Part shown: in pieces, positions 18,018 through 28,834 of the stretch | How the letters are laid out: the number at the start of each line of letters is the position of its first letter | Position numbering within the stretch: the stretch's first letter is position 1 | DNA from: Propionispira raffinosivorans DSM 20765 | GTDB taxonomy: Bacteria > Bacillota > Negativicutes > Selenomonadales > Selenomonadaceae | Length of the DNA: 64,000 nucleotides | Assembly (NCBI RefSeq): GCF_000381065.1 | Contig: NZ_KB905856.1 | Coordinates: 1-64,000 of the forward strand | Direction of reading: 5' to 3' | Made by a program: the position numbers and the translations under genes | Notes under the pieces: generated by a model | Seen by the model: the letters and a program-made list of their open reading frames with translations, nothing else | The model's database searches: none | Told to the model about the DNA's origin: nothing

Positions 18018-18665
18018 ATGTCTAAAAAAGCAATTTTGGGTAAAAAACTTGGTATGACTCAGATTTTTACCGAAGAAGGTAAAGTAGTTCCTGTTACAGT
18101 TGTTGAATCAGGTACAAACGTTGTTGTACAAAATAGAACGTTTGAAAATGATGGTTACAATGCTGTACAGTTAGGTTTTGGAGCAATAAAAGAATTTAAA
18201 GTAACAAAACCTATGAAAGGTCATTTCGCAAAAGCTGGCGTAACACCAGTGAAATATATTCGTGAAATGCGTTTGACTGATGTTTCTGAATATAAAGTCG
18301 GTGATACAATCGGCGTTGACATATTTAGTGCTGGTGAATTAGTTGATGTTACAGGTACTTCCAAAGGTAAGGGTTTTGCTGGTACTATTAAACGTTATAA
18401 CTTCGCTTGCGGCCCAATGGGTCATGGCTCTAAATCACATCGTGAACCAGGTTCTACTGGTGCAATGATCAGTGGTCACGGCGGACGCGTATTAAAAGGT
18501 AAAAAATTACCAGGTCGTATGGGTGGCGCACAAGTTACTGTACAACGCTTAAGTGTTGTAAGAGTAGATGCTGATCGCAACTTGATCTTAATTAAAGGAG
18601 CTATTCCTGGTCCTAAGAATAGTTTCGTAGTAATTAAAAATACGATTAAACCAGGTAAAAACTAA
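18018..18665 (+). CDS. rplC: Ribosomal protein L3
   Basis: The 215-residue L3 of the 50S subunit, near the peptidyl transferase centre. It has the KKLGMTQIF start and the extended loop [27 protein letters not shown] lies just before the ATG. The gene follows rpsJ by 15 bases. Confidence 0.98.
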   Translation: MSKKAILGKKLGMTQIFTEEGKVVPVTVVESGTNVVVQNRTFENDGYNAVQLGFGAIKEFKVTKPMKGHFAKAGVTPVKYIREMRLTDVSEYKVGDTIGVDIFSAGELVDVTGTSKGKGFAGTIKRYNFACGPMGHGSKSHREPGSTGAMISGHGGRVLKGKKLPGRMGGAQVTVQRLSVVRVDADRNLILIKGAIPGPKNSFVVIKNTIKPGKN

Positions 18666-18688
18666 TTGGAAGGAGGATATGCTATATT

Positions 18689-19312
18689 ATGCCTAAAGTA
18701 GCAGTTTATACGATCACTGGTCAAACAGCTGGTGATTTAGAATTGAATGAAAACGTCTTTGGCGTTGAAGTAAATACAGCACTTGTTCATCAAGCGATTG
18801 TTATGCAGCTTGCAGCACAGCGTCTTGGTACACATGCAACTAAAACTAGAGGTTTTGTTCGCGGTGGTGGACGTAAACCTTGGAAGCAAAAAGGCACAGG
18901 TCGTGCAAGAAGCGGAAGCACGCGTTCCCCAATTTGGGTAGGCGGCGGTACGGTTTTTGGACCTTCACCTCGTTCTTATGCTTTCAGAATGCCTCGTAAA
19001 CAACGTCGTTTAGCAATTAAATGTGCTTTGTCTGATAAAGTACAAAGTGGCGATTTTGTCGTTTTAGAGAACCTCAATTTTGATGCTCCTAAAACAAAAG
19101 ATGTTGTTAAAATGTTAAATGACTTTAGCGTTGATAAAAAAGTTCTGATTGTTACAGCCGACATGGTTGAAAACGTAGAAAAATCTTCGCGCAATATCCC
19201 TGGTGTAAAAGCTATCAGTTCTTGTGGATTGAATGTTTATGATATCTTGAATCATAACAAACTCTTCATTACAAAAGATGCGATTACACGTATTGAGGAG
19301 GTACTTGCATAA
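18689..19312 (+). CDS. rplD: Ribosomal protein L4
   Basis: The 207-residue L4, which lines the exit tunnel. The tunnel loop with [19 protein letters not shown] is complete, with no change suggesting macrolide resistance. In gammaproteobacteria L4 represses its own operon; the rpsJ leader hairpin here is a candidate target. The stop overlaps the rplW start by one base. Confidence 0.98.
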   Translation: MPKVAVYTITGQTAGDLELNENVFGVEVNTALVHQAIVMQLAAQRLGTHATKTRGFVRGGGRKPWKQKGTGRARSGSTRSPIWVGGGTVFGPSPRSYAFRMPRKQRRLAIKCALSDKVQSGDFVVLENLNFDAPKTKDVVKMLNDFSVDKKVLIVTADMVENVEKSSRNIPGVKAISSCGLNVYDILNHNKLFITKDAITRIEEVLA

Positions 19313-19593
19313 TGGACGCACGCGATATTTTGATCCGTCCACTTATTACTGAAAGAACTACTGAACTTATGGCTGAAGGTAAATATGTATTTGTTGTGGC
19401 TAAAGCAGCAAATAAAATTGAAATCAGCAAAGCAGTTTCAGATATTTTTAAAGTAAAAGTTGAGTCGGTAAACACAGTAAATGTGCTTGGTAAAGTAAAA
19501 CGTATGGGACGCAGCATTGGCAAACGTTCTGATTATAAAAAAGCAATTGTGAAACTTGCAGCTGGAGAAACAATCGAATTCTTCGAAGCATAA
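19312..19593 (+). CDS. rplW: Ribosomal protein L23
   Basis: The 93-residue L23 at the tunnel exit, the docking site for trigger factor and the signal recognition particle. It begins [16 protein letters not shown], as expected. Its ATG overlaps the rplD stop (ATAATG arrangement), so translation is coupled. AGGAGG lies inside the end of rplD. Confidence 0.97.
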   Translation: MDARDILIRPLITERTTELMAEGKYVFVVAKAANKIEISKAVSDIFKVKVESVNTVNVLGKVKRMGRSIGKRSDYKKAIVKLAAGETIEFFEA

Positions 19594-19624
19594 GTTTCGA
19601 CTTTTTGAAAAGGAGGTTAATTAC

Positions 19625-20452
19625 GTGGCAGTAAAAAGTTTTAAACCATATTCTGCAGGCCGAAGATTTATGACAGTGGCTTCATTTGATGAAATCACTA
19701 CAGATAAGCCTCAGAAATCCCTTGTTGAAAAACTAAACCAACATGGCGGTCGTAACCAACAAGGTCGTTTGACAGTAAGACATCAAGGCGGCGGTCATAA
19801 ACGTTTATATCGTGTAATCGATTTTAAAAGAAATAAAGATGGTATTCCAGCACGTGTTGCTACAATTGAATACGATCCGAATCGCAGTGCACGTATTGCG
19901 CTTTTAAATTATGTTGACGGTGAAAAACGTTATATTTTAGCACCAAACGGATTGAAAGTTGGGGATCAAGTTGTTTCAGGCGCTGATTCAGATATCAAAC
20001 CTGGTAATGCACTTCCAATTTTAAATATTCCAGTTGGTACGATGATCCACAATATTGAGCTGAAAATTGGTAAAGGTGGACAATTAGTTCGTTCTGCTGG
20101 TGCGAGTGCTCAATTAATGGCAAAAGAAGGCGATTATGCACTTTTGCGTATGCCTTCCGGTGAACTTCGTAAAGTTCATATCAACTGCCGTGCAACAATC
20201 GGTCAGGTTGGCAATTTAGAACATGAAAACATTACGATCGGTAAAGCAGGTCGTTCCCGTTGGTTGGGTATTCGCCCAGCAAACCGCGGTGTATCGATGA
20301 ATCCTAATGACCATCCACATGGTGGTGGTGAAGGACGCAGCCCAGTTGGCCGTAAAAATCCTGTTACTAAATGGGGTAAATGTGCTATGGGTGCTACAAC
20401 TCGTCGTAAGAAAAACTCTGACAAGTTTATTGTTAAGGGTCGTACGAAATAA
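19625..20452 (+). CDS. rplB: Ribosomal protein L2
   Basis: The 275-residue L2, one of the oldest 50S proteins. The [14 protein letters not shown] segment with the conserved histidine near the peptidyl transferase centre is intact. The start is GTG at 19625 with AAAGGAGG; the frame is open further upstream into rplW, without family similarity. Confidence 0.98.
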   Translation: MAVKSFKPYSAGRRFMTVASFDEITTDKPQKSLVEKLNQHGGRNQQGRLTVRHQGGGHKRLYRVIDFKRNKDGIPARVATIEYDPNRSARIALLNYVDGEKRYILAPNGLKVGDQVVSGADSDIKPGNALPILNIPVGTMIHNIELKIGKGGQLVRSAGASAQLMAKEGDYALLRMPSGELRKVHINCRATIGQVGNLEHENITIGKAGRSRWLGIRPANRGVSMNPNDHPHGGGEGRSPVGRKNPVTKWGKCAMGATTRRKKNSDKFIVKGRTK

Positions 20453-20523
20453 ATAAAGTAAGATAAACAAGCAGGTGCGAACCTTAATTATTAAGTTTGC
20501 CCTGGATGAAGGGAGGACATACT

Positions 20524-20805
20524 TTGTCAAGATCAATAAAAAAGGGACCTTATGTTCATGAAAGTGTTATGAAAAAAATCACAGCAATGAATGAAGCCGA
20601 CGAAAAAAAGGTCATCAAAACTTGGTCACGCAGCTCTACAATTTTGCCGACATTTGTTGGTCATACGTTGGCAGTGCATGATGGTCGCAAACATGTACCT
20701 GTATACGTAACTGAAGATATGGTTGGTCATAAACTTGGCGAATTCGCGCCGACACGTACTTTCAAAGGTCATTCCGGCGAAGAAAGACGTACATCACTTA
20801 AGTAG
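20524..20805 (+). CDS. rpsS: Ribosomal protein S19
   Basis: The 93-residue S19 of the 30S head. It starts [17 protein letters not shown] and keeps the [13 protein letters not shown] motif. The start is TTG at 20524, after GGGAGG; a GTG or ATG upstream would add residues absent from the family. Confidence 0.97.
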   Translation: MSRSIKKGPYVHESVMKKITAMNEADEKKVIKTWSRSSTILPTFVGHTLAVHDGRKHVPVYVTEDMVGHKLGEFAPTRTFKGHSGEERRTSLK

Positions 20806-20829
20806 TAAGTGCCGAAAGGAGGCTCCTCT

Positions 20830-21162
20830 GTGGAATCGAAAGCAATAGCAAAATACATTCGCGTAGCTCCTCGTAAAGTGCGTGTTGTTATGGATCTTAT
20901 CCGTGGCAAAAACATTGGAGAAGCGTTTGCGATCTTAAAGTTCACACCTAAAGTTGGTGCTGACGTAATAGAAAAAGTATTGAAATCAGCAATAGCAAAT
21001 GCTGAAAACAATTTTGATATGAATGTTGATAAGCTTTATGTATCCTCGGCTTTTGTTGATCAAGGCCCTACATTAAAACGAATCCATCCGCGTTCCCGTG
21101 GACAGGCGTTCAAAATTTTGAAACGCACATCTCATGTTACAGTTGTAGTAAAAGAAAGATAA
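20830..21162 (+). CDS. rplV: Ribosomal protein L22
   Basis: The 110-residue L22, whose beta-hairpin lines the exit tunnel. [20 protein letters not shown] and the loop [16 protein letters not shown] are normal, with no insertion suggesting macrolide resistance. The start is GTG at 20830 with AAAGGAGG; an earlier ATG lies upstream of that ribosome site. Confidence 0.97.
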   Translation: MESKAIAKYIRVAPRKVRVVMDLIRGKNIGEAFAILKFTPKVGADVIEKVLKSAIANAENNFDMNVDKLYVSSAFVDQGPTLKRIHPRSRGQAFKILKRTSHVTVVVKER

Positions 21163-21178
21163 GAAGGAGGGAAACGAA

Positions 21179-21853
21179 TTGGGTCAGAAAGTTAATCCAC
21201 ATGGTCTGCGTCTAGGTATTGTGAAAACTTGGGATGCAAAATGGTACGCAGATAAAGATTATGCAGCTAACCTGCATGAAGATATTAAAGTGCGCACATA
21301 CTTGAAGGAAAACCTTCATACTGCTGGCGTATCTAGAATAGAAACAGAACGCTCAAAAAATCGTTTGAAATTAACGATTCATACGGCTAAACCTGGTATG
21401 GTTATTGGTCGCGGCGGTTCTGGAATTGAACAAATTAAAACTGGTTTGAAAAAACTTACTACAAAACGTGTTGATATTAATATCGCTGAAATCAAACAGC
21501 CTGATATGGATTCTACACTTGTAGCTGAAAATATTGCAGCTCAATTAGAACGCCGTATTGCGTTCCGTCGTGCAATGAAACAAGCTGTTACCCGTACAAT
21601 GCGCATGGGTGCAAAAGGTATTAAGGTAATGGTTGGTGGTCGTCTTGGCGGTGCCGAAATTGCTAGAAGTGAATTCTACCGTGAAGGTAGTATCCCTCTT
21701 CATACGTTAAGAGCTGACATTGACTACGGTACAGCTGAAGCTCATACAACTTACGGCCGCATCGGTGTAAAGGTATGGATCTTCAAAGGTGAAGTTCTTC
21801 CAGAAAAGAAACAACCAGTAGCTGTTGCCTCTGTTGAAGGGAGCGAAGCTTAA
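21179..21853 (+). CDS. rpsC: Ribosomal protein S3
   Basis: The 224-residue S3 at the mRNA entry tunnel. It has the [13 protein letters not shown] start and the KH motif [12 protein letters not shown]. The start is TTG at 21179, with AAGGAGGG upstream. Its stop overlaps the rplP ATG by one base. Confidence 0.98.
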   Translation: MGQKVNPHGLRLGIVKTWDAKWYADKDYAANLHEDIKVRTYLKENLHTAGVSRIETERSKNRLKLTIHTAKPGMVIGRGGSGIEQIKTGLKKLTTKRVDINIAEIKQPDMDSTLVAENIAAQLERRIAFRRAMKQAVTRTMRMGAKGIKVMVGGRLGGAEIARSEFYREGSIPLHTLRADIDYGTAEAHTTYGRIGVKVWIFKGEVLPEKKQPVAVASVEGSEA

Positions 21854-22311
21854 TGTTATTACCAAAAAGAGTAAAATATCGGAAACAATTCCGTGGACGT
21901 ATGAAAGGTAAAGCCCATAGAGGCAATACTGTAAGCCATGGTGAATTTGGTCTTCAAGCATTAGAACCAGCTTGGATCACAAATAGACAAATTGAAGCAG
22001 CTCGTATTGCTATGACTCGTTATATCAAACGTGGCGGCCAAGTTTGGATTAAAATTTTCCCAGATAAGCCTGTAACTTCGAAACCTGCTGAAACTCGTAT
22101 GGGTAGTGGTAAAGGTTCCCCAGAATACTGGGTAGCAGTTGTTAAACCAGGTCGTATTTTGTTTGAAATGGATGGCGTGACACCTGAGATTGCTAAAGAA
22201 GCAATGCGTCTCGCAGCTCACAAACTTCCTATTAAAACAAAATTTGTTACACGTGACCAAGCTCAACAGCTGGCGGATTTGGCAGAGGGTGGTGAAGTAA
22301 ATGAAGGTTAA
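21853..22311 (+). CDS. rplP: Ribosomal protein L16
   Basis: The 152-residue L16 near the A site of the 50S subunit. It begins [19 protein letters not shown] and keeps the [14 protein letters not shown]-type segment. It is about eight residues longer than usual because the C-terminal tail (EGGEVNEG) runs 11 bases into rpmC. Confidence 0.97.
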   Translation: MLLPKRVKYRKQFRGRMKGKAHRGNTVSHGEFGLQALEPAWITNRQIEAARIAMTRYIKRGGQVWIKIFPDKPVTSKPAETRMGSGKGSPEYWVAVVKPGRILFEMDGVTPEIAKEAMRLAAHKLPIKTKFVTRDQAQQLADLAEGGEVNEG

Positions 22312-22495
22312 AGATATACGAGATATGAGTGCTGGCGAACTTAACCAGAAAATTGCTTCGCTTAAAGAAGAGTTATTTAACCTCAGATTTCAACTCGCTA
22401 CTGGTCAGCTTGAAAACCCGATGCGTATCAAAGAAGTTAAGAAAACAATAGCCCGTCTTAAAACAGTTCAACGTGAACAAGAGCTTAAAGCTTAA
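22301..22495 (+). CDS. rpmC: Ribosomal protein L29
   Basis: The 64-residue L29 near the tunnel exit. It is a two-helix protein with [17 protein letters not shown] in the middle. It overlaps the end of rplP by 11 bases, so translation is probably coupled. Confidence 0.96.
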   Translation: MKVKDIRDMSAGELNQKIASLKEELFNLRFQLATGQLENPMRIKEVKKTIARLKTVQREQELKA

Positions 22496-22542
22496 AACGT
22501 TTACAGACGAAAATGATATGCAGAGGAAGGAGGCTCCCCTAG

Positions 22543-22803
22543 ATGAGCGAAGAAAGAAATGAACGCAAGACTAAAGTTGGTAAAGTTGTAAGTGATAAAA
22601 TGGATAAAACAGTTGTAGTTGCTGTTGTTGATCTTGAACAACATCCACTCTACAAAAAAGCAGTAAAAAAGACTGTTAGATTCAAAGCGCATGATGAAAA
22701 TAATGACGCACATACTGGCGATACCGTATCAATCATGGAAACTCGTCCACTGTCTAAAGACAAACGCTGGAGAGTAGTTGAAATTCTCGGAAGAGCAAAA
22801 TAA
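22543..22803 (+). CDS. rpsQ: Ribosomal protein S17
   Basis: The 86-residue S17, an early 30S assembly protein with an OB fold. The [16 protein letters not shown] and [11 protein letters not shown] motifs are typical. AAGGAGG lies 10 bases before the ATG. Confidence 0.97.
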   Translation: MSEERNERKTKVGKVVSDKMDKTVVVAVVDLEQHPLYKKAVKKTVRFKAHDENNDAHTGDTVSIMETRPLSKDKRWRVVEILGRAK

Positions 22804-22855
22804 GATTGATCTTATGAGGCAATTCTGTTTAGGATTTTAAGAAGGAGGTAAAACA

Positions 22856-23224
22856 ATGATTCAACAACAAACAATGCTCACTGTTGGTGATAATACTGGT
22901 GCAAAAGAAATTATGTGCATTCGTGTTTTAGGCGGTTCATATCGCAAATTCGCTAATATTGGTGACGTAATTGTAGCTGCAGTTAAATCCGCTGCTCCTG
23001 GCGGCATGGTTAAAAAAGGTGAAGTTGTTAAGGCTGTAGTCGTACGTACTAAAAAAGGGTTACGACGTTCAGATGGCTCTTACATTCGCTTTGATGAAAA
23101 CGCAGCTGTTTTAATTAAAGATGATAAAACTCCAAAAGGAACCCGTATTTTTGGACCAGTAGCTAGAGAGTTGCGTGACAAAGATTTCATGAAAATCGTC
23201 TCACTAGCTCCAGAAGTTATCTAA
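22856..23224 (+). CDS. rplN: Ribosomal protein L14
   Basis: The 122-residue L14 of the subunit interface, also the docking site of the silencing factor RsfS. It has the [20 protein letters not shown] start and the FGPVARELR end. AAGGAGGT precedes the ATG. Confidence 0.98.
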   Translation: MIQQQTMLTVGDNTGAKEIMCIRVLGGSYRKFANIGDVIVAAVKSAAPGGMVKKGEVVKAVVVRTKKGLRRSDGSYIRFDENAAVLIKDDKTPKGTRIFGPVARELRDKDFMKIVSLAPEVI

Positions 23225-23242
23225 TAGTGAGGAGGTGCCATA

Positions 23243-23575
23243 TTGTCACTTAAAAAATTACACGTAAAAAAAGGCGATACAGTTTTAGTATTGTCTGGTA
23301 AAGATAAAGGCAAACAAGGTAAAGTTGTTCAGGCGTTACCTAAAAAAGACAAAGTTGTTATTGAAGGCGTAAACAAAATTAAACGTCATACAAAACCTAG
23401 CCAAAGTGCTCCACAAGGCGGAATTATTTCGAAAGAAGCTCCTATGGCTGCAGCAAAAGTTATGGTTGTATGTCCAGCTTGTTCGAAAGCTACCCGTATT
23501 GCGAAAAAAGAAGTCAATGGAAAGATGCTTCGTGCTTGCAAAAAATGCGGCGAAATCATCGATCAGGCTAAATAA
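23243..23575 (+). CDS. rplX: Ribosomal protein L24
   Basis: The 110-residue L24, an assembly initiator with a KOW motif ([15 protein letters not shown]). The C-terminal half has two CxxC pairs (CPACSKATR and CKKCGE), a zinc-type ribbon kept in many Firmicutes. The start is TTG at 23243, with GAGGAGGTG upstream. Confidence 0.97.
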   Translation: MSLKKLHVKKGDTVLVLSGKDKGKQGKVVQALPKKDKVVIEGVNKIKRHTKPSQSAPQGGIISKEAPMAAAKVMVVCPACSKATRIAKKEVNGKMLRACKKCGEIIDQAK

Positions 23576-23595
23576 TTAAGGAAGGAGGAACACTG

Positions 23596-24135
23596 GTGGA
23601 TAGATTAAAAGAGAAATATCTTAATGAAGTTGTTCCGGCTTTGACTGAACAATTCGGTTATAAAAATGTAATGGAAATTCCTCAAGTAGATAAAATTATC
23701 ATTAACATGGGTGTTGGGGAAGCTGTTGGTAATCCAAAAGTTCTCGATGCTGCAGTGAACGATATGACTATGATTGCTGGTCAAAAACCTGTACTTACTC
23801 GTGCTAAAAAATCTTTAGCAGCTTGGAAGTTACGTGAAGGTATGCCAATTGGTGCGAAAGTAACTCTTCGCGGCTCTCGGATGTATCAATTCTTAGATAA
23901 ATTTATGAACATTGCGCTTCCACGTGTACGTGATTTCCGTGGTGTAAGTGCAAAAGCATTTGATGGTCGTGGTAATTATTCTGTAGGTTTGAAAGAACAA
24001 TTAATTTTCCCGGAAATCGAATATGATAAAATCGATAAACTTCGTGGCATGAATATTGTTGTTGTTACAACAGCAAACACTGATGAGGAAGCAAGAGCGC
24101 TTCTTAAATTGATGGGCATGCCATTTAGTGCGTAA
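23596..24135 (+). CDS. rplE: Ribosomal protein L5
   Basis: The 179-residue L5 that binds 5S rRNA and contacts the P-site t[21 protein letters not shown] and the loop [18 protein letters not shown] are intact. The start is GTG at 23596, with AAGGAGG upstream. Confidence 0.98.
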   Translation: MDRLKEKYLNEVVPALTEQFGYKNVMEIPQVDKIIINMGVGEAVGNPKVLDAAVNDMTMIAGQKPVLTRAKKSLAAWKLREGMPIGAKVTLRGSRMYQFLDKFMNIALPRVRDFRGVSAKAFDGRGNYSVGLKEQLIFPEIEYDKIDKLRGMNIVVVTTANTDEEARALLKLMGMPFSA

Positions 24136-24150
24136 AAGGAGGTACTGACT

Positions 24151-24336
24151 GTGGCCAAAAAGTCAATGATTGAAAAATGGAGCCAAGAACCTAAATTTAA
24201 GGTTCGCAAGTACAACAGATGTAAAATCTGTGGTCGTCCACACGGGTACATGAGGAAATTTGAAATGTGCCGTATCTGTTTCAGAGAACAAAGCTACAAA
24301 GGTGCCGTTCCTGGAATAACCAAAGCTAGCTGGTAA
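24151..24336 (+). CDS. rpsZ: Ribosomal protein S14, zinc-binding type
   Basis: The 61-residue short form of S14. Four cysteines in CKICGRPHG and CRICFRE make a zinc ribbon, so this is the C+ version used under zinc sufficiency. A zinc-free copy, if any, is not in the window. The start is GTG at 24151 with AAAGGAGG. Confidence 0.98.
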   Translation: MAKKSMIEKWSQEPKFKVRKYNRCKICGRPHGYMRKFEMCRICFREQSYKGAVPGITKASW

Positions 24337-24366
24337 TAAGATAGAACGAAAGGAGGATATCGATTT

Positions 24367-24765
24367 ATGGTAATGACTGATCCTATTGCAGATCTGTTAA
24401 CTCGTTTGCGTAATGCAAACTCGGTTTTTCATGAGAAAGTTGAAATTCCTGGTTCGAAAATCAAAAGAGCTATTGCAGTTGTTTTGAAAGAAGAGGGTTT
24501 CATCAAAGATTTTAGCTTTTCACAAGATAATAAACAAGGCGTTCTTACATTGACGCTTAAATATGGTCCGGAACGTGAAAAAGTAATCACTGGCATTAAA
24601 CGTATTTCCAAACCTGGTTTACGTGCATATGCTAAAAGCGACCAAATACCTCGCGTACTTGGTGGTCTTGGTATCGCAATTGTTTCCACTTCAAAGGGAA
24701 TCATGAGTGATAAACAAGCTCGTCGTGCTGGTCTCGGCGGCGAAGTAATCGCTTACGTTTGGTAA
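24367..24765 (+). CDS. rpsH: Ribosomal protein S8
   Basis: The 132-residue S8, a primary 16S rRNA binder and, in Escherichia coli, repressor of the spc operon. It begins [15 protein letters not shown] and ends in the [11 protein letters not shown] motif. The ATG at 24367 fits the AAAGGAGG spacing; the ATG at 24373 is also possible. Confidence 0.97.
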   Translation: MVMTDPIADLLTRLRNANSVFHEKVEIPGSKIKRAIAVVLKEEGFIKDFSFSQDNKQGVLTLTLKYGPEREKVITGIKRISKPGLRAYAKSDQIPRVLGGLGIAIVSTSKGIMSDKQARRAGLGGEVIAYVW

Positions 24766-24793
24766 TATATTTTTTTAGCTAGGAGGTGTACTA

Positions 24794-25345
24794 ATGTCAA
24801 GAATTGGTAGAGCGCCGATCGAATTTGCAGCTGGCGTAACAGTTACAATTGCAGATGATAACACGGTGAACGTAAAAGGTCCAAAAGGCGAATTAACTCG
24901 CACATTTCATAAAGATATGATATTTGAAATGGAAGGCAATGTTATTACAGTAAAACGTCCTTCCGATGATAAACTACACAGATCATTACATGGTCTTTCT
25001 CGTACTTTACTTAATAATATGGTACTTGGTGTAACAGAAGGTTTTACAAAAACTCTTGAAATCAACGGTGTTGGTTATAGAGCAGCACAGACTGGTAATA
25101 ACATCAACTTATCGCTTGGGTTTTCCCATCCATTGGTTGTAGAACCACCAGCTGGTATTAGCTTAGCGGTTCCTGCACCAAATAGAATTGTTGTTTCAGG
25201 TATTGATAAAGAACAAGTTGGCGCAATTGCTGCTAACATTCGCAGTTACAGAGAACCAGAACCTTATAAAGGTAAAGGTATTAAATATGAAGGTGAAGTT
25301 GTTCGTCGCAAGGTTGGTAAAGCTGGCGCGAAAGGCAAAAAATAA
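24794..25345 (+). CDS. rplF: Ribosomal protein L6
   Basis: The 183-residue L6 near the sarcin-ricin loop. SRIGRAPI at the start and the C-terminal [11 protein letters not shown] motif are typical. AGGAGGTG precedes the ATG. Confidence 0.98.
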   Translation: MSRIGRAPIEFAAGVTVTIADDNTVNVKGPKGELTRTFHKDMIFEMEGNVITVKRPSDDKLHRSLHGLSRTLLNNMVLGVTEGFTKTLEINGVGYRAAQTGNNINLSLGFSHPLVVEPPAGISLAVPAPNRIVVSGIDKEQVGAIAANIRSYREPEPYKGKGIKYEGEVVRRKVGKAGAKGKK

Positions 25346-25373
25346 TCATCTTTAGGGGAAAGGAGTGACTAAT

Positions 25374-25733
25374 TTGCTTCTTAAAGCAGACAAAAATAAA
25401 TCTCGTCAAAAACGTCACTTAAGAGTTCGTAATCATATTTCTGGAACTGCAGCAAGACCACGTTTGAATGTGTTTCGCAGTTTGAGTAATGTTTACGCAC
25501 AAGTGATTGACGATATAAATGGTGTAACATTGGTTGCAGCAAGTTCAAAAGATAAGGGCTTCGAAAATTACGGTGGTAATGTTGAAGCAGCTAAAGCAGT
25601 CGGTACAGCAATTGCTAAACTTGCTTTGGAAAAAGGTATTACAGAAGTTGTGTTCGACCGTGGTGGTTATATATATCATGGTAGAGTTGCAGCATTAGCA
25701 GAAGCAGCTCGCGAAGCGGGTCTGAAATTCTAA
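25374..25733 (+). CDS. rplR: Ribosomal protein L18
   Basis: The 119-residue L18 that binds 5S rRNA with L5. It has [20 protein letters not shown] and a [14 protein letters not shown] end. The start is TTG at 25374, eight bases after AAAGGAG; the in-frame GTG at 25365 lies inside that ribosome site and is rejected. Confidence 0.96.
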   Translation: MLLKADKNKSRQKRHLRVRNHISGTAARPRLNVFRSLSNVYAQVIDDINGVTLVAASSKDKGFENYGGNVEAAKAVGTAIAKLALEKGITEVVFDRGGYIYHGRVAALAEAAREAGLKF

Positions 25734-25754
25734 TTTTGTAAAGGAGGTAAATGA

Positions 25755-26255
25755 ATGGCCAGAATCGACTATACTGCTCTTGAATTACAGGAGAAAGTTG
25801 TATATATCAATAGAGTTGCTAAGGTTGTAAAAGGTGGTCGTCGTTTTTCATTCAGCGCACTTGTTGTTGTTGGAGATGGAAACGGTCACGTTGGCGCTGG
25901 TTTGGGTAAAGCCGGTGAAGTTCCTGAAGCAATCAGAAAAGGCATCGAAGATGCTAAGAAAAATCTTATTGAAGTTTCATTGGTTGGAAAAACAATTCCA
26001 CATCAGATTATCGGTGTGTTTGGCGCAGGTCGCGTTTTCTTAAAACCAGCTGCTAAAGGTACTGGTGTTATTGCTGGCGGTCCAGCACGTGCAGTGCTCG
26101 AACTTGCAGGCATTCACGATATCTTAACAAAATCTCTTGGTTCTTCAAATCCTAATAACATGGTTCGCGCTACGTTAAAAGGTTTGAATCAATTGAAAAA
26201 AGCTGAAGTTGTAGCAGAACTTCGTGGTAAAACAGTCCAGGAACTTTTGGGTTAA
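25755..26255 (+). CDS. rpsE: Ribosomal protein S5
   Basis: The 166-residue S5, important for decoding accuracy. [20 protein letters not shown] is complete, and the loop linked to spectinomycin resistance shows no obvious deletion. AAAGGAGG precedes the ATG. Confidence 0.98.
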   Translation: MARIDYTALELQEKVVYINRVAKVVKGGRRFSFSALVVVGDGNGHVGAGLGKAGEVPEAIRKGIEDAKKNLIEVSLVGKTIPHQIIGVFGAGRVFLKPAAKGTGVIAGGPARAVLELAGIHDILTKSLGSSNPNNMVRATLKGLNQLKKAEVVAELRGKTVQELLG

Positions 26256-26267
26256 GGAGGCATTTCA

Positions 26268-26453
26268 ATGGCAAAACTGAAAATTACTCTTACCAGAAGC
26301 CTGATCGGCAGACCTGAAAATCAAAGAGTTACTGTTAAGGCTTTAGGGTTACGTAAATTAAATTCGTCAGTAGAACAAGAAGATACGGCTGTGATTCGCG
26401 GCATGGTTCACAAAGTTGAACATCTTGTTACAGTTGAAGAATTACAAGACTAA
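26268..26453 (+). CDS. rpmD: Ribosomal protein L30
   Basis: The 61-residue short bacterial L30, with [17 protein letters not shown] and the [11 protein letters not shown] segment. It is packed between rpsE and rplO. AAGGAGG overlaps the end of rpsE. Confidence 0.96.
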   Translation: MAKLKITLTRSLIGRPENQRVTVKALGLRKLNSSVEQEDTAVIRGMVHKVEHLVTVEELQD

Positions 26454-26473
26454 GTTCAAGGAGGTGCTATGGT

Positions 26474-26914
26474 ATGAATTTACATGAATTATCCCCAGCT
26501 CCTGGTTCCAAGAAAGTTCGCACCCGTGTAGGTCGCGGTATTGGTTCTGGACTAGGCAAAACATCTGGTAGAGGTCATAAAGGTCAAAATTCTCGTTCCG
26601 GTGGTGGTGTTCGTACTGGTTTTGAAGGCGGACAGATGCCAATTTATCGCAGATTACCGAAACGTGGTTTTACAAATATTTTTGCTAAAGTGTTTGCTGA
26701 AGTAAACGTAGCAGAATTAAATCGTTTTGAAGACGGCGCAACAGTTGATCCAGTTGCTTTAATCGAAATCGGCATCCTTAAAAATGTGCATGACGGTATT
26801 CGTATTCTAGGGAATGGTGAACTTACAAAAAAATTAACTGTAATCGCTAACGGCTTTACGAAATCTGCTGAAGCCAAAATTACAGCGGCAGGCGGAAAAG
26901 TAGAGGTGATCTAA
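26474..26914 (+). CDS. rplO: Ribosomal protein L15
   Basis: The 146-residue L15, a late 50S assembly protein. It has [12 protein letters not shown] and the glycine-rich [15 protein letters not shown] segment. It ends one base before the secY start. Confidence 0.97.
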   Translation: MNLHELSPAPGSKKVRTRVGRGIGSGLGKTSGRGHKGQNSRSGGGVRTGFEGGQMPIYRRLPKRGFTNIFAKVFAEVNVAELNRFEDGATVDPVALIEIGILKNVHDGIRILGNGELTKKLTVIANGFTKSAEAKITAAGGKVEVI

Positions 26915-26915
26915 G

Positions 26916-28172
26916 GTGCTTTCAGCCCTTGCGAATATCCTCAAGATTACTGAACTCAGACAAAAGATTGTATTTACATTAATCATGTTTGCGGTTTTCA
27001 GACTAGGAACACATATTCCTGCTCCAGGAGTAAATCCTGCCGTAATTGAGCAAATGTTTACGAGCGGCAACCTTTTGGGCTTGATGGATTTGTTTTCCGG
27101 TGGTGCTCTAAGTAAATTTTCTATATTTGCGATGAGTATTACTCCTTATATCAATGCTTCAATCATAATGCAGCTGTTAACAGTTGTTGTTCCGACACTT
27201 GAGCAGTGGTCCAAGGAAGGTGAAGAAGGGCGTAAACGAATCACCCAGGTTACCCGTTATTTAACCGTTGTACTTGCATTTGTACAAGCCATAGGTATGG
27301 CAATTGGTCTTAAACAGGCTATTTTAAATCCAGGTGTCGCATCAATATTAATTATTGCAATCACTCTGACAGCTGGTACTACATTTTTGATGTGGGTTGG
27401 TGAACAGATTACAGCTTATGGTGTTGGTAATGGTATTTCACTTATCATCTTTGCTGGTATCGTAGCAGCTTTACCAAAATCGTTGGGTACGATTTACAAG
27501 TATTTACAAGCAGGGACCATTAGTTATTTTAATGTGGCTTTGTTTCTAGTAATTGCGCTGTTCATGGTTGTTTTCGTTATTGCGATTCAGCAGGGACAAC
27601 GTAGGATTCCAGTTTCTTATGCAAAACGAGTAGTTGGCCGCAAGACATACGGTGGTCAGTCTACGCACATTCCGCTTAAAGTTAATCAAGCGGGTGTTAT
27701 TCCAATAATCTTTGCGTCATCCGTGTTAATGTTTCCAGTAACTATTGCCCAGTTTATTGAAGTTCCCTGGGTAAAAACAATTGCCGGTTATTTTGCGTGG
27801 GGTACACCTGTTCAGACGGCGTGTTATGCGTTGCTGATAATATTCTTCACGTACTTTTATACCGCGGTTACTGTAAAGATATCGGATATGGCAGAGAATC
27901 TGAAAAAATACGGTGGTTTTATACCGGGTATACGCCCTGGCAAGCCAACGGCAGAATATTTAGATCGCGTTATGACTCGAATTACGCTTGCAGGCGCTTT
28001 CTTCCTCGCATTTATCGCTATTTTGCCGAATGTGGTTGCAGGTGCAACCGGCATTCAAGGCGTATATTTTGGCGGTACAGCTCTCTTGATCGTTGTTGGG
28101 GTTGCACTTGACACGATGAAGCAGATCGAAGCGATGGTTGTAATGCGTCACTACCAAGGTTTCATGAAGTAG
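26916..28172 (+). CDS. secY: Protein translocase subunit SecY
   Basis: The 418-residue channel subunit of the Sec translocon, with ten membrane helices. [14 protein letters not shown] near helix 1, the plug region and the loop [10 protein letters not shown] are conserved. The start is GTG at 26916, one base after rplO, with GAGGTG in the end of rplO, so translation is coupled. It precedes adk, as in most Firmicutes. Confidence 0.98.
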   Translation: MLSALANILKITELRQKIVFTLIMFAVFRLGTHIPAPGVNPAVIEQMFTSGNLLGLMDLFSGGALSKFSIFAMSITPYINASIIMQLLTVVVPTLEQWSKEGEEGRKRITQVTRYLTVVLAFVQAIGMAIGLKQAILNPGVASILIIAITLTAGTTFLMWVGEQITAYGVGNGISLIIFAGIVAALPKSLGTIYKYLQAGTISYFNVALFLVIALFMVVFVIAIQQGQRRIPVSYAKRVVGRKTYGGQSTHIPLKVNQAGVIPIIFASSVLMFPVTIAQFIEVPWVKTIAGYFAWGTPVQTACYALLIIFFTYFYTAVTVKISDMAENLKKYGGFIPGIRPGKPTAEYLDRVMTRITLAGAFFLAFIAILPNVVAGATGIQGVYFGGTALLIVVGVALDTMKQIEAMVVMRHYQGFMK

Positions 28173-28186
28173 GGGAGGATTTTAGT

Positions 28187-28831
28187 ATGTATATCCTGTT
28201 AATGGGACCGCCGGGGGCTGGTAAAGGTACTCAGGCGGCAAGTCTTGTGGAAAAGTTCGCGATTCCACATATTTCTACAGGCGATATGTTCCGCGCTGCT
28301 GTGAAAGAAGGAACCGAACTTGGCAAGCAAGCGAAGGCATGCATGGATGCTGGACAACTGGTTCCAGATAACGTAACAATCGGCATTGTTGGAGAACGTC
28401 TGGCAAAAGCGGATTGTAAAAAAGGTTTTATTTTGGATGGATTTCCGAGAACTGTTGACCAAGCAGATGCTTTGGACAAAATTCTCGTTAGTCTTGAAAT
28501 AAAATTAACTCGTGTATTAAATATTGATGTTCCGGCCGAAGAGTTGATTGCTAGAGCAGTTGGCCGCCGTATTTGTAAAAAATGCGGTGCAACGTACCAC
28601 GTAACATTTAAGCCGACAGCTAAAGTCGGCATTTGTGATGCGTGTGGCGGTGAAACATATCAAAGAGCAGATGATAGTGAAGCTACCATGAAAAATCGTT
28701 TGTCTGTATATGTTTCACAAACTAAGCCGCTCATTGATTACTATCAGAATGCAGGTTTATATACTGAAGTTGATGGTAGACAAGCAATCAACAAAGTGTT
28801 TGATGATGTTGTTGCAAGCTTGAGAGGTTAA
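28187..28831 (+). CDS. adk: Adenylate kinase, zinc-lid type
   Basis: The 214-residue kinase that interconverts ATP, AMP and ADP. The P-loop [10 protein letters not shown] is at residues 7-16, and the AMP-site FPRTVDQA is present. The lid carries CKKCG and CDACG, a structural zinc site common in Gram-positive enzymes. AGGGGAGG precedes the ATG. Normally map follows; here a remnant of map follows instead. Confidence 0.98.
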   Translation: MYILLMGPPGAGKGTQAASLVEKFAIPHISTGDMFRAAVKEGTELGKQAKACMDAGQLVPDNVTIGIVGERLAKADCKKGFILDGFPRTVDQADALDKILVSLEIKLTRVLNIDVPAEELIARAVGRRICKKCGATYHVTFKPTAKVGICDACGGETYQRADDSEATMKNRLSVYVSQTKPLIDYYQNAGLYTEVDGRQAINKVFDDVVASLRG

Positions 28832-28834
28832 TAG